Below, piece by piece: positions 33,687-44,908 of a stretch of 64,000 bases of DNA (its first letter is position 1; every line of letters starts with the position of its first letter). The notes beneath the pieces were generated by a model, which saw nothing but the letters and a program-made list of their open reading frames with translations, did not search any database and was not told the DNA's origin. The stretch is from Vanrija pseudolonga (Eukaryota > Basidiomycota > Tremellomycetes > Trichosporonales > Trichosporonaceae), in the NCBI RefSeq assembly GCF_020906515.1, contig NC_085855.1:2170001-2234000 (forward strand), in the 5' to 3' direction. Position numbers and translations under genes: made by a program.

Positions 33687-34172
33687 GTTGGAGTGGAGTG
33701 GGGGCGTTGTGAGGGGGAGCGCGTGGGTAGCGAGGTTGGGACGAGGGTGAGTGAGTGATGAACGGGAGGGTGAGGGAGTGAGTAAATGATGGAAAGAGAA
33801 TGGGTTGAGTGACAAAAGGAGGATGCTGAAAAGACGAGAAGGGGCGAGGGCGCCGAGGGCATATTTTGATCCGCGCTCGTCACCTCCACCAGTCGCGTCA
33901 CCATCACCGCCTCCACTGTCGCCGTCCGGCACCACCCTCACCCGAATCTCCGCAGAGCCACGACGTTACTGTACAGAATACTACTCAGTGCATATCAACC
34001 ACATACTGGAGTAACAGGTACGACTATGTAATGGACCGAATGCACCTCCAATTGCGAGGTCGCGTGGGCGAGACCGAACAAACGGGTTCGAGTGAGGGCT
34101 GATGGGTGCTGAACAAGCCGCGTCGAAATGGCCCGTCGGTTACTACGTGAACATGAACTGAACCGTCCGGAG
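33687..34172. other. spacer between family members G and H
   Basis: About 490 bases. Pyrimidine-rich leader of G on the coding strand, then no recognised feature. Confidence 0.4.
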
Positions 34173-36440
34173 TTAAAACGCGTCTTCTTCCTCGGTGTCA
34201 TCTTCTTCCTGTGTCTGATACTCTTCCTCCCTGTCGTCACCAAATGTGATAACTCGGATACAGTCTAGATGGTTCTGATCAGTGTCTCATCCACGTACGC
34301 TTGTGACTGATGAATCTTACGGCGTGGATCATCACAGGGATGGTCGTCCCAGAACGCGCGGAAATCTGTCATGGCTGTGTGGTCGGCGTGCAAGTAATCC
34401 TCGACCATGCAAGGGTTGATCGGGAGGATGTCGTATATGCGGTAGGCATCTTGCAGAGGCTTGTATCGACCCCGGCCAAGCCGGTTGGTGCCGGTGAGAA
34501 GTATTCCCGACAGCTCGGGCGGCGACGACTGCGAATACATGTGGGCGACTTGCAGGTTACCGCAGTCGAGTATGAGAGTCTCGGACAGCTATCCGAGTTA
34601 GCAACGTATACAACGACGAGGCGTGTGATTCTCACCGTGTACAGATACAGATGGGTACCGCAAACGCCAGTATCACAGAAGTTCCAGTGCGGTTGTGGAT
34701 TGATCTGAACTAGGATCGTCCGTTGCTGCATGATGGTCGCGATTTCGCCGCCATGAGGCCCTGCCAAAACGTCGCGTGTCGCCGTCCAGTTTGGCAACAT
34801 TGCGATATAACCATGGAAGAAGACGACCAAGACGTCGGCATCCTCCATATAGCGGAATCTAAGGACAGAGGATGTAAGCGAATGCCGGGAGTTAGAGTGG
34901 GTGACACACTTACGACCTCACTTTCCACGACTTGAACTTCTCGGCCTCTTTCATCAAGCTCTTGAAAATGCTGCTACTTGGTGTGTATGCTTGCGCCGTG
35001 TGGATGTGACGTGTAATTCCACGGTAGTTGGAGGTCCCACCGACCGACTGCAAAGTCTGCTGTTGAGGGGATGCCGGATGAGGCTGAAAGATGTAGAGCA
35101 GAGAAGCGAGAGGAGGCTGGGTGGTGCCAAGAGGGAACTTGAAAAGGTTGGCTCCGAGGCGCCCTCGAGACACGACACAATGGTCAGAGCTTTCCAACAG
35201 AACGGGCTGTGGTGGCTGTAAGGTCAGGGACTGGTGCACACAGGTGAACCAGAGTTTGTCACTCACCATGGGGTTTTCCCTCGTCCTACCACTCCCGTCA
35301 CGGCGGGCCACAAGGTGATTCACCCTCGCAACTCGTACCCACAGTTCAACGGTTCCGTCCGTGAAGCGAGTAGTGAACACTTGAATTTCTGAACCATGCT
35401 GGCTGCGATTGTCGTGGTCCAGGCTGACCAGAGAGACACACCAGAATTTGCGAATGAACCCGTGTACGTCATCAACTTGGTCCCACGCGTCGTCCGGGAC
35501 GTCGCCGATTGATTCGGCTACCACATCGTCCGCATCGAGGCTCTCATCCCGGATCCACAGCTCTACCCATTCGGTCGGTGTGTTGTCGACAGTTTCACGC
35601 CGGTACCGATGAATTATTAGGCCGACGTTCCGGTCGCTCTGGAACTTGTACCGTCTTGCGGGCGGCAGTTCCTCGCAGTCATACGCGTCGGTGGTGGGCT
35701 CCATTGACCACCGGTCCAAGGAAGCCATGAACCACAATCGTTCGTCAGGCTCGCCTTCGTCCGACAACCAGGCGAAGAAAAGCTCATCCCAGGAAGATCC
35801 AGGCCCAAGAAGGATGAGGCTGTCGTAGAGGCAGTCGACGGAAGACAGGCGCAGCTTTCGTTCCGAAAAGGTGTAGGGGGTCCAGCGAACAGTCACCGCC
35901 CCATGGGTCAAGGACCTCCGTGCTTCAACGCTGTCCCTGCCTGTTTATGTTAGATCTCGACTACAACTATCTCAACCCACAGAGGTATCGCCATTGCTCC
36001 GCCACCTCGTCTGCCGACACTTCTCGGGGACCCCATGTGGAGGGTGGCGCTTCAGCGTCCCCATCGCCCTCGGGGTCCGAATTCTCGCTGTGGCTCTCAT
36101 CAACACTGTCCCTCGAATGGTCCAAAGTCACTCACCTCATGTAGCGGACGAACTCGGTCCTCTCCTCGTCGCGCTGTAGAGCAGCCTGGATATCCGAGTG
36201 CTCGTAGTTGGCGTCGCGGAGGAAGACCATCTTCCACAAGTTGGGACCAGCGTGCGGCGAGAAGGCGACACGCCAGCCGCGCGAGACGTTGTAAGCAGAG
36301 ACTAGGTCGGCAGGCGAGAGGAAGGAGAAACACGCCGCGAGGACCTCGGCGGGGAATACGGCTGCGGGGTCGGGTTTGCAGGACGGCTTGCTGCTCGAGT
36401 GCAGCTGCGACCAGTGCTCGCATAGACGAGACTGGCGCAT
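34173..36440 (-). CDS. F-box protein, tandem family member H
   Basis: Seven exons on the minus strand: 36136-36440, 35981-36087, 35267-35940, 34914-35215, 34636-34858, 34321-34588, 34173-34264 (656 residues, intact). It starts MRQSRLCEHW. The F-box region is VLAACFSFLSPADL then VSAYNVSRGWRVAF; FLRDANYEHSD follows. H has one intron more than E inside the first exon (48 nt at 36088-36135). The body carries RNVGLIIHRYRRE, RFTDGTVELWVRV, YMEDADVLVVFF and TDFRAFWDD; the last exon gives CIRVITFGDD and then an acidic tail (EEEYQTQEEDD) absent from the other members. The intron at 35216-35266 (51 nt) is in frame and stop-free. As for the other members, a role as SCF ubiquitin-ligase receptor is inferred from the F-box only. 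Confidence 0.75.
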
Positions 36441-36809
36441 TGTTGATGTGGGGTATGTGTGTGTGTGTTTGTTGAGTGAAGTGTGTGTGTGTGAGTGAGT
36501 GAGTGGAAGGAAGCCAAAGGGGATTGGCGTGGTGGAGGTGGGTGTTATATGGGGGCGCGGGTCCACTCATCCGTCGTCACCATCTCCAGCTCTACTCTTA
36601 CCACCACCAAGGGTCTCGACACCACCAACACCACCACCGTCGCCGCCGCTACTGAACCTGACTCTCCAGTGAGGTGCACTCAATAGTCAGTTATGTGAGT
36701 GCTGCAGGCCGCGCCGTTGTGAGAACACTGCCCCCTGCGCCTTGCGGTAGCCAGTTGCAAGATGCTAACATCCTTCCGGCCGCTCTGCCGCTTCTATCTC
36801 CTGTATCGC
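36441..36809. other. spacer upstream of family member H
   Basis: 370 bases. The leader of H contains GT/GA dinucleotide-rich runs (TGTGTGTGTG and GAGTGAGTGAG near 36455-36510) and CCACCAACACCACCACC-type repeats near 36620. It also holds the 3' flank of the hydrolase gene. Confidence 0.4.
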
Positions 36810-38371
36810 CTACAGCCGTGCCGAGGCCGCCGGGGCCTGTATGTCCCACTCGCCCGACGCCAAGGTGTTCAAGAACCGAGTGAGACTTTCCGCGACGAGG
36901 TGTGGTTCCTCCTGTGTCACCTGCGCGGGGTGAGCTGTGTCCATCACCTCCTGCACCCACCAAATGCCCCGACTTCAAGTGTCTCTCGTTGCGCGACCGC
37001 GGCGCACGCCACACCATGTGCTGGGTGTAGTCGTCTCCGCGCGTCGTGCCCGAGTCACCCGCCATGACCCAGCCAATGGGCACCTTGAGCTCGGGCAGCT
37101 TGTCGTACGTCCGCGCGCCGGCATCAATCTCGGTGAATGTCGCCGCCTCGGCCCACACCGGCGTCGCGAGGGTGACTGGCCCGTCGATGCGGCTCGGGTC
37201 GACGAGGATGAGCCCGCGGCGGAGGTAGATTTCGAACTGGGGCTCGGAGAAGCGCCCGAAGAACGGCGTCGCGCGCATCGCGCGCCGGGCCTCGGCGAAC
37301 GACGGCCACACGGCGCGGCGGGACATGATGATCGGCGTGAGGGGCGACGTGCTGATCGGGTCGTCGTAGCCTGCTTCCCGGGCCATGAAGTGGGGGATCG
37401 AGGCGGGGTCAACCACGAAGAGGGCCTCAAACAGCTCCGGGCGCTCATGCGCGGCATTGAGTAACCCAGCGGCGCCAAACGAGTGGCCAGCACCGATCAG
37501 GTGCTGCCGCGGAGCGGGGTTGGCAACCCATGGCAAGTCCCATGGGGCATCAGCCCCGATCGGGACAGCAGCAATGACATGCGCAACGAGGTTCAGCGCG
37601 TCGCGTCCAGTGTCCTCCCATGACTGGTAAGGGCCGAGCCGCCCCTTGTTGAGCGTGACCGACTCGTTGTGAACCAGGTCGTCAAACATCCAGACCTCGT
37701 CAATCTCGCCGTCGGCCGGCCGAGAGAGCGAGCCGCCGCCAAATGCCGCGCGGCCCGGGCCGTGGCCTTGGATCACCTCTCGCACAATCTCGTGCCAGTG
37801 CTGCTGTTCAGCGATGATACCCAGCACAATCGCCCACTCACCTCCTTCTGGAACCCGCCGGCATGGGCAAACACGAGCGTGTACCCGCCCACAGGTTTCA
37901 ACCGGCGCCAGCGCTCGAGATCCACTGCTTTGGCGGGGCGGCAGTGGCTGCCTCGTCCAAGTCCCACACCTTGGCGTCGTATCGGCCTCTCACGGCAACA
38001 ATGGCGTCCTGTTCAATCCGCTCGCTGCGCTCCGCGGCGGTCTCGTTGGGCCCCGGGGGGACCGGGCCCCAGGGGTACGACCCGTGCGAGAGGTTGCCGT
38101 GTTGCTCGCGCATCAGGCGCGGGTACGCCGCCGGCGCGGCATGGTACGTGCTCACCCAGCCGATCGGTGGTGGCCGGAGAGGTAGGCGAGTTGGCTGGCG
38201 CGGCGCCTCCTCATCGGGCGGGGGGAGGAACCCGAGCAGCGGCCGCTTGTCGAGCAGCTGCTCGGGGTCCACCTCGGCCGGGCGCGGGTACGACGAGATA
38301 CCGCCAATCGTCTGGTAGATGGTCGGCTTCTGGGGCTCGCGGACGTCCTTGTACTTGCGCTGCTTCGACAT
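36810..38371 (-). CDS. alpha/beta hydrolase, fungal toxin-biosynthesis (Akt2-like) type
   Basis: Exons on the minus strand: 37970-38371, 37842-37913, 36961-37803, 36810-36920 (475 residues). The first intron (56 nt, 37914-37969) is the least certain; it is chosen because it alone joins GRYDAK to RWRRLKPVGGYTLVF in frame with GT and AG. The N-terminal 130 residues are Pro-rich. Marks of the fold are LVFAHAGGFQKE (oxyanion strand), MFDDLVHNES, the nucleophile elbow GAGHSFGAAG with Ser, and the late His in KSGHLV. The order LVFAHAGG...W.FDD.VHNES...GHSFGA is that of fungal hydrolases annotated as peroxisomal AK-toxin biosynthesis-like proteins. The C-terminus SARL is close to, but not, a standard peroxisome signal. 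No toxin genes are nearby, so the name implies family only. Confidence 0.75.
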
Positions 38372-39027
38372 GTTTGGAGTGAGCGAGATGGGGGTGGGTG
38401 CGATGCACAGTTCTTTGACGACGACGCGCCGGATATTTGTGTTATCCGGCGTGGAGCGGGGTGGCCCATGGCCGAATCGGCCTTGGCCGAAAACGCGGCC
38501 GCCGCCCTGGCGGCGGAGTTCGGCATCGCGTCATGGCCATCCCTGCGCGACGTGTCTCACCTCATCCGCAGCGCGTCAAGGCTATCAAAGCTGGGGCCAC
38601 TGGGAAAATATGCATAGCGCGTATGGTATGGTGTGGCGACGCGACCCCGGTTATCGCACAAGGGGTCATTGTGTGACTAGCCCCGCTGGAAGCCTCGTCA
38701 CGGTCACCTACAAGCAGCCTGCTCGAGCCTCGTACTCTTGTTGCAGCCAATTCACCCGGCATTGACCGCCTTCGTTGCTACATATAGATGTAGGAGAGCA
38801 GCACCTTCCGAGGTCTCCGCTGCTGCTGTGGCCTTCGCCCTCTCCTTCGTCCTCATCGGCCGGACGGCCTTCCTCATCGTTGTCCTCGTCGTAGTCATCG
38901 TTGTCCTCGTCTTAAAGCCAGTCGTCGGTTGAATCATCCTCATCTTACTCCTGTGGCACAAAGCTTCTGTTGGATACTGTTTCGAGCGCCCCAGGCCACG
39001 ACACTGATTCATATCATTGCAATGGCT
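38372..39027. other. intergenic region with GC-rich hairpin
   Basis: 655 bases upstream of the hydrolase. At about 38465-38522 GGCCGAATCGGCC is followed by a larger imperfect hairpin (GCCGAA...GCCGCC/GGCGGC...TTCGGC). No coding feature supported. Confidence 0.4.
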
Positions 39028-40659
39028 TTACTGCGGGATCCTGCCAAACAGGGTGCCGTATCTATAGTCTGGAGCGTCTTCCTCGGGTTCCGACTCCTCG
39101 AAAGGCTGAGTGAGGCAGGCTGCCGCTTGGAGGAACACATCGTCGCCCTCGACTGGAATCACACCCTCCAGCTCGCCGTCGGGGTGCTCCCACCACTCGG
39201 CCGTCTTCGCACCCGCGGAGAAGATACACCAGCCGCCTTTGGCGTCGTAATGTTCCCAGTCCTTGATGGTGATGTAGCAGCGGGAGTCATCGTGTAGCTG
39301 AGACATGGCGCTGACAAGCAGAGTCGTTGGCGCGCTGCCGTTCGACTTGAATTGTGCCGACAGGGCCGTAAAAAGGCCATGCCACAGCTTGGGCACAAAC
39401 TCGGAAGTGAGCTCGCAATGGATATCGCCCGGAGCCATGAGCGTAACGGAGTAGAGATGGAGGCGGCGGAGGTTCGGGTGCTGGACGACGAGTTCGAAGA
39501 CGTCCGAGGCTGTGAGAGCTGGGAACCCCTGGATGTCGAGTGACTCGAGCTGAGCTAGTGGTGCGGGCGCACTGCTATCCACTGCCGGTGTCTTGTTCGC
39601 TGCGGCACGTACCCGACCGAACGCCCTTGCTGCCGCCTTCACCCGCTTTCGCTGCTCGCCGAGTTTGCGGTTGGGTACGAGCCAGTTGAGCGCGTCAAGC
39701 ATGCCCTTGTACTCCGGTCCGTGGAGGCGGAGATGCCGGACGTTGCCACACAGCGCGACAAAAGAGGGCAAGTTGATGATCTCGTCCCGGTAGCCGATGG
39801 TGTCCCACACGCCAAGCTCGAGGTACAGTGTCTCCAGTGCACCGAGAGCCGGCGCAACGAGGGCACGCTGATCGGGGGTCAGGGCGAAAGCGCCGTCGTC
39901 CACGACGATTCGCTCGCTTCGCCGCGTTTCAACCGTGAGGCCAAGCACTGGCGGATATCCCGCGGCCAGACGACGCGGGTGCGCACGGCCCAAGCCGAAC
40001 AGGGCCGCGCGGAACAGCGAGTCGGTGATTGTCTTATCGTAGCCGGCGACCTTACGTTTCAGCCATTCCGGCTCCTGTCGTCGCAGCGCGAGCGAGCCGG
40101 TGGGCTGGACGGTGGGCTGCGTCGTCCACGCGTAATCATCCTCAATGAGAGCAGCCGCGACGCGATCTGCCTCGCGGGGAAGGTCGAGCTGGTGACCGAG
40201 GCTCACCGTCTCGAGGTGGGGCAGCGCGGCGATCACGTCTCCGAGCGCGAGGGCGAGGGGCGTATCGTCACCTAAGCACGGGCACCGCAGTTCCCGCCCA
40301 GACTGGTCCGACTCGTGGCGTGAGGTTTCTACGCGGGTCTGGCCGACCAGCGCCAGCTGCTCGTCGTCGCCCGCGATGACGAATATGCTCAGCGAGAGCG
40401 TGCGGACCGTGGACGCCAGTCGCGAAGCGCAGATACCCTTGAGTGCGGCTATGCCGGCCGTCGTGCAGAGAATGAGGAGATCGGTGAAGTTGTCCTTTGT
40501 GAAGTCGTCAACCAGCGCGTCATTGACGTGTTTGCAGGTCTGCCGGAGGGCGCCGACGTCGCGGGTTACGAGGTCGTCGGCAATGATGAGCAAGAGGTCG
40601 GCGGGGAGGGTGCCGAGGGACGCTGGGAGTCGAGGCGGGGTGGGGTCGGGAGACGACAT
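39028..40659 (-). CDS. F-box/LRR-like protein (second F-box family)
   Basis: Single exon, 543 residues. The F-box lies at about residues 17-55: LGTLPADLLLIIADDL, TRDVGALRQTCKHVNDAL. Downstream are leucine-rich stretches typical of this family: VRTLSLSIFVI, LPHLETVSLGH, LGALETLYLELGV, VRHLRLHGPEY, LAQLESLDIQGF and LRRLHLYSVTL. The C-terminus is acidic (EESEPEEDAPDYRYG). Its sequence is unrelated in detail to the A-H cluster but is paralogous to the genes at 47.6-54.8 kb (shared FRAALFGLGRAH-type segment and the DDGAFALTPDQRALVAP motif). Presumed SCF ubiquitin-ligase receptor with a leucine-rich target-binding surface. It appears intact and intronless. Confidence 0.8.
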   Translation of the reverse strand: MSSPDPTPPRLPASLGTLPADLLLIIADDLVTRDVGALRQTCKHVNDALVDDFTKDNFTDLLILCTTAGIAALKGICASRLASTVRTLSLSIFVIAGDDEQLALVGQTRVETSRHESDQSGRELRCPCLGDDTPLALALGDVIAALPHLETVSLGHQLDLPREADRVAAALIEDDYAWTTQPTVQPTGSLALRRQEPEWLKRKVAGYDKTITDSLFRAALFGLGRAHPRRLAAGYPPVLGLTVETRRSERIVVDDGAFALTPDQRALVAPALGALETLYLELGVWDTIGYRDEIINLPSFVALCGNVRHLRLHGPEYKGMLDALNWLVPNRKLGEQRKRVKAAARAFGRVRAAANKTPAVDSSAPAPLAQLESLDIQGFPALTASDVFELVVQHPNLRRLHLYSVTLMAPGDIHCELTSEFVPKLWHGLFTALSAQFKSNGSAPTTLLVSAMSQLHDDSRCYITIKDWEHYDAKGGWCIFSAGAKTAEWWEHPDGELEGVIPVEGDDVFLQAAACLTQPFEESEPEEDAPDYRYGTLFGRIPQ

Positions 40660-41220
40660 GGCGGTGTGTCTAGGGCAGCAGTGCTTGAGGAGACGCTGAA
40701 GTTGGGAGCGAGGAGGGTGTGATGGAGAATGAGCAAGTTGAAGAGGTGCAGCACATCTTCAATGTGATTTCGGCACCTCGTGACTTCGGCTCATGTGGCG
40801 TCCATTCCGCGTTTCACCAAGGTCTCTGATGCCCGCATCTGTAACAATACCTGCAATAGACTCGGCAGTTGAGCATCGCCAAGCCTTGGAGTTCGGGGGG
40901 CGAGGGGTAGTGCTGCGTGAGCTGAGTGGACTGTGAGGCCAGGGTGAGGTACGTAGCCGGAGTAGGTAGTATGTTAGCCTCGCTAAGTATCAAGTCTGCG
41001 CCCCACACGAGGTGGTCAGCGGGATGAGCGCCGTCCTAGGTCTGTCGTATGTACTGCATGCACTGCGTCAGTAGTAAGCAGCCCGCCTCTACCGCGCAAA
41101 GTTGTTGTGCGTGTCGGGAATGGGCAAACACAAACACCGTCGAGTCGGCACGCACCGGCGATGCCCGAAACGTCATAAAGTGCGCCCATCACGACGTCAC
41201 CATCAACCGCCCACACCACA
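40660..41220. promoter_or_regulatory. divergent promoter region (F-box gene / amidase)
   Basis: 560 bases between divergent starts; no specific element recognised. Confidence 0.4.
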
Positions 41221-42672
41221 ATGTCAAACAGCGAACAACTACACGCACTCAGCGCGGCCGAGGTGGGGAGGCGCACGGCGGCCGGAGACCTCCTTGTCGA
41301 GGACTAGTGAGCCCCACGCCCCACACCAAGCTAACACCAGCGCGCGCGCAATCCTAGCGCATATCGACACGACCGAGCCCTCGCTGCGCGCATGGGTCGT
41401 GTACGACCCCGCGCAAGTCCTCGCCTCGGCGCGCGCGCTTGATGCGCTCCCGCCGCACAAGAGGGGGCCACTGCACGGCGTCGCGGTGGGGGTGAAGGAT
41501 ATCTTCTTGACTCAAGAGTATCCGACCGCGTACGGGTCGCACTGGGCGGGGCATCGCGCGCAGGCAGGGGTGGACGCGACCGCTGTCGCGGTCTTGCGCG
41601 GGGCTGGCGCGCTGATTGTTGGCAAGACGACGACGACGCAGTTCGCCGCGTGAGTCACCGACAGAACAGCGCTGACCCCAGCTCGACGCACGGCCCAGCG
41701 ACAGTCAACGCCGTCGACGCATCGCGAACGCCAGGCGGCTCGTCCTCCGGCTCGGCAGCCGCCGTCGCGGCCTACCAAGTCCCGCTCGCCCTCGGCACGC
41801 AGACGGGCGGCAGCATCATCCGCCCGGCATCTTTCAACGGCGTGTGGGGTTTCAAGCCTACGTGGAACGCCATCTCGCGCGACGGTGTCAAGATATGTGC
41901 GGCGTGGAGTCGGACATAGCTGACTACGGTAGACTCGCTGACGTGCGACACGGTCGGGCTGTTCGCCCGGAGTGCGGAGGACATCGCGCTGGCCTCGAGC
42001 GTCTTCGGGCTGTCTGACCCCGCGCCTGCGCCTGACGCGTCGACGCTGCGCCTCGCGTTTGTCAAGACCGGGGCGTGGGGCAACGCTTCCGAGGCAACAG
42101 TGGCGGCGTTCACGCGTGCCCGCGCGGCGCTGCTCGCTGCTGGCGCGCGTGTCGAGGACGTCGAGCTCGAGAGTTTTGGCGACAATAACACGCAGTGGCA
42201 CGACACGGAGCGATACCGCGCCGTCATCCACCCCGAGGGCGCGCGGGCGTTCCTGCCCGACTATGAGACGTATCCCGTGTCTAGCCGCGCGACGGAACGC
42301 GCGAAGCGGCTAGAATCTGATGTGGTCGAGCAGATTGAAGACGGCCTGCGCCGGACCAACGACGAACACCTCGCCGCGCTCGACACGTACGCCCGCCTCC
42401 GGCCGCGTCTGGACAAGATTCTAGAGGGCTACGACGCGATCATCACCCCCAGCACTACCGGCGTCGCGCCGCCGCTAAACGACACAAGGCACACTGGCAA
42501 CTCGGTCTTCTGTACCATGTGGACGGTGCTGCATGTGCCCGTCGTCAATGTCCCCTGCATCACGGAAGACAGGCTGCCCGTCGGCGTGTCGGTCGTTGGA
42601 AGGCGGTACGGCGACGCGCAGCTGCTCCAGGTCGCTGCGGCGGTAGGGCAAGTGATTGCAAAGGCCGCGTAG
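41221..42672 (+). CDS. amidase (amidase-signature family)
   Basis: Four exons: 41221-41306, 41341-41649, 41682-41896, 41933-42672 (449 residues). Introns are 34, 32 and 36 nt; the third joins VKI to [14 protein letters not shown], as expected for the family. The Ser-cis-Ser-Lys machinery is visible: Lys in [11 protein letters not shown], the Gly/Ser-rich core [15 protein letters not shown], and the nucleophile Ser in [15 protein letters not shown]. The enzyme hydrolyses a carboxylic amide to acid and ammonia; the natural substrate is not clear. At 449 residues it is slightly short for fungal members, with a trimmed N-terminus. No signal peptide, so probably cytosolic. Confidence 0.9.
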
Positions 42673-42927
42673 CATGCATGCATCGTGTCGCGTAGCAGCG
42701 TGATGGGCGTGCGTTGATGGGTGGTGCCAGCCGCTGGGCCCCGCCGGATGCCAAGCCGTTGCCGTCGGCAAGGGGCGGCCCGGGTGCATGACGACAGCGA
42801 CGCCGAGCACGACATGGCGGGCAATCGGCACATCGTCGACAGCGCGACAGCACATCCGTTCACCCATTTCCTATCGCTTAAGAGCTCCGCCATCGCCGAG
42901 AACGAGCACCAAGCATCCCCACACATC

Positions 42928-44454
42928 ATGACCAAGCCTACTGTCACCATCCACACACTCCCTGGCTCGACCGACACGGACGGCGCTGGCGAGTCGTTGC
43001 GCGATACCATCGAGACCGGCCTCGTTGGCGGGGAGCGTACCGTCCCCGGCGAGCGCGCAGAGGATGAGGAGTGGGCTTATACGCGGACCGTGTCCCCTCT
43101 GATCCACTACGACGCGGATGGGCTCAAGTGAGTCGTCGTACTTCTCCCTGCCTCCCCTCACCCACCCCTGCACCCGCGGCTGACGCCCCCGCGGACTCTT
43201 CGACCAGATCACAGTCGACAACCCGCACTACTACCCCTTCCACGACGAGCTGGGCATCTTCAAGACCCACGGGTCGGAGATCGCCTCTGCCCTGGGCCTG
43301 GCCTCCGCCTCGCCCGAGGCCGTCGAGCGCGGCTTCGACGTGGTCGAGCTCGGCGCCGGCGCGCTCCGCAAGACGGCACACCTTCTCCAAGCGTTCAGCG
43401 ACGCGCTGCCGCCCTCGACCAACCCGACCCCGATAAGCTACTACGCGCTCGACCTGTCCAAGCCTGAGCTTGAGCGTGTCCTCGGCGACCTCGACACGGA
43501 GTACGGCGCGTCGCTGGCCCGCGTGTCCCGCGTCGGCCTGCACGCGGATTACGACGCCGGCCTCAAGCTCGCCAAGGAGGGCAAGCTGGCCGCCCTCAGC
43601 GGCGGGGACGGCGCCCGGCCGCACCACTTTGCGTTCATCGGCACGTCGCTGGGCAACTTTTCGCGAGAAGACGCCGGCGCCTTCCTCAAGAGTATTCCTC
43701 TGCGTGCCGGCGTCGACCGCCTTGTGCTCGGCCTCGATGGACGCCCGCCGGCCGGCGAGGAGGGCAAGAGGAAGGTTGAGACGGCGTACAATGACCCCGC
43801 GGGCAAGGGCCGCGCGTTCGAGGAGCACGGATGGGTTGTGGTGCGCCGCGAGCTGGGCTTGGCTCCGGACACGTCGATCGAGTGGGCTAATCGGTACAAC
43901 GAGCCGCTTGGTGGGTTGGACGAGGAAGTGGGAAGGGCGAGCTGACGCCGACAACCAGGCCGTCACGAGTGCTACTACCGCGTCAAGGAGGAGCAGACGC
44001 TCCACCTCCCTAATCGTAACGTCGATGTGCATCTCGCCAAGGGCGAGTTGCTGCACGTAGAGTGGAGCATCAAGGTGAGTCGAGCAAGGAAGGAAGGTGT
44101 CGGCGGCAACGACGGGTGACTGGACTTGAACGGACCGGAGGCTCTGCGCCGCTGGATGACTAGACTTGACTGGTGTACGGCGCGCGGCGCAGCGGCCCTT
44201 GCTCGCCCCCACCCTGGCGTGTGCCGAAGCCGAAGCCGAATCAGTCCGCAGCAAGCGTCCTGCATCGCCGCGCGCCGCCGCCGTCTGCAGCGCCTCGTCT
44301 TCCTCCCTGAGCGTTTCAAGCTGACACTTTTGCTGTACAGTGGTCCTACGACGAGGCCATTGCCCTGTTCACTGGCGCCGGGCTGCGCGTCGTGCAGAGC
44401 TGGAAGGCGCCGACATCAGAGTACAGGGTATGGGTGCTGGAAAAGGCGGCGTGA
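42928..44454 (+). CDS. histidine-specific methyltransferase-like protein (EgtD domain)
   Basis: Exons 42928-43127, 43195-43910, 43959-44074, 44341-44454 (381 residues). Marks: GLKLFDQIT (created across intron 1), YYPFHDE, the SAM-binding motif VVELGAGALRKT, HFAFIGTSLGNF, LGLDGR and a C-terminal YRVWVLEKA. These are the motifs of the EgtD/Egt1 methyltransferase domain (DUF2260 type), which in relatives trimethylates histidine or methylates other amines. Here it stands alone without the sulfoxide-synthase half of fungal Egt1, so an ergothioneine role is only one option. Intron 1 (67 nt) has a normal GTGAGT donor and CTGAC branch, but the only acceptor that keeps the frame is GCGG, not GCAG. Intron 3 is 266 nt, long for this genome. 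Confidence 0.72.
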
Positions 44455-44908
44455 TGCAGCATCCGACGCGACGCGTCGGTGCAACATGCAGTGCTGTTCG
44501 TTTCGTGTATGCATAGGATGTGGGGTGCAAGATGCACTGCCTGCTCCAGGGTGCGAGTGAGCGGCTGTTCCGAGCCCGTGAGCCCGAACAAGCCGCGCGT
44601 CAGCGAGGGCACCAGCGCCGAGGTTCGATCATCAACCCCTTTGCCGTCATTTTGGTGGCGTTCCGCATTAACTGGCTTGGCACACCAATAACCGCGGGGA
44701 CACCTCGCTCGACGCGTGCATCGACGCGGCGCGCGCGCGCAGCGGCAAGCGACGACCGACAACGACCTCGTCATATCCTCCGCCGACTTGCTCATCTCGA
44801 CCAAACCCGTGCCAAAGGTGGGCCGCGGCCACCACGCACCCCCCAGACAGCATAAATACCCGCCCTCGCCCCCATCCCCATCCCACTTCTCTCCCCCATC
44901 CTTTCACC
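44455..44908. promoter_or_regulatory. promoter region of the DUF4246 gene
   Basis: 450 bases. A CATAAATA box at about 44850, some 60 bases before the ATG, may be a TATA element; a CT-rich leader follows. Confidence 0.4.

Noticed and set aside
38465-38522. GC-rich hairpin as a terminator or small RNA
   Set aside because: It lies in an ordinary intergenic region of a eukaryote, with no supporting signal; noted only as local structure.
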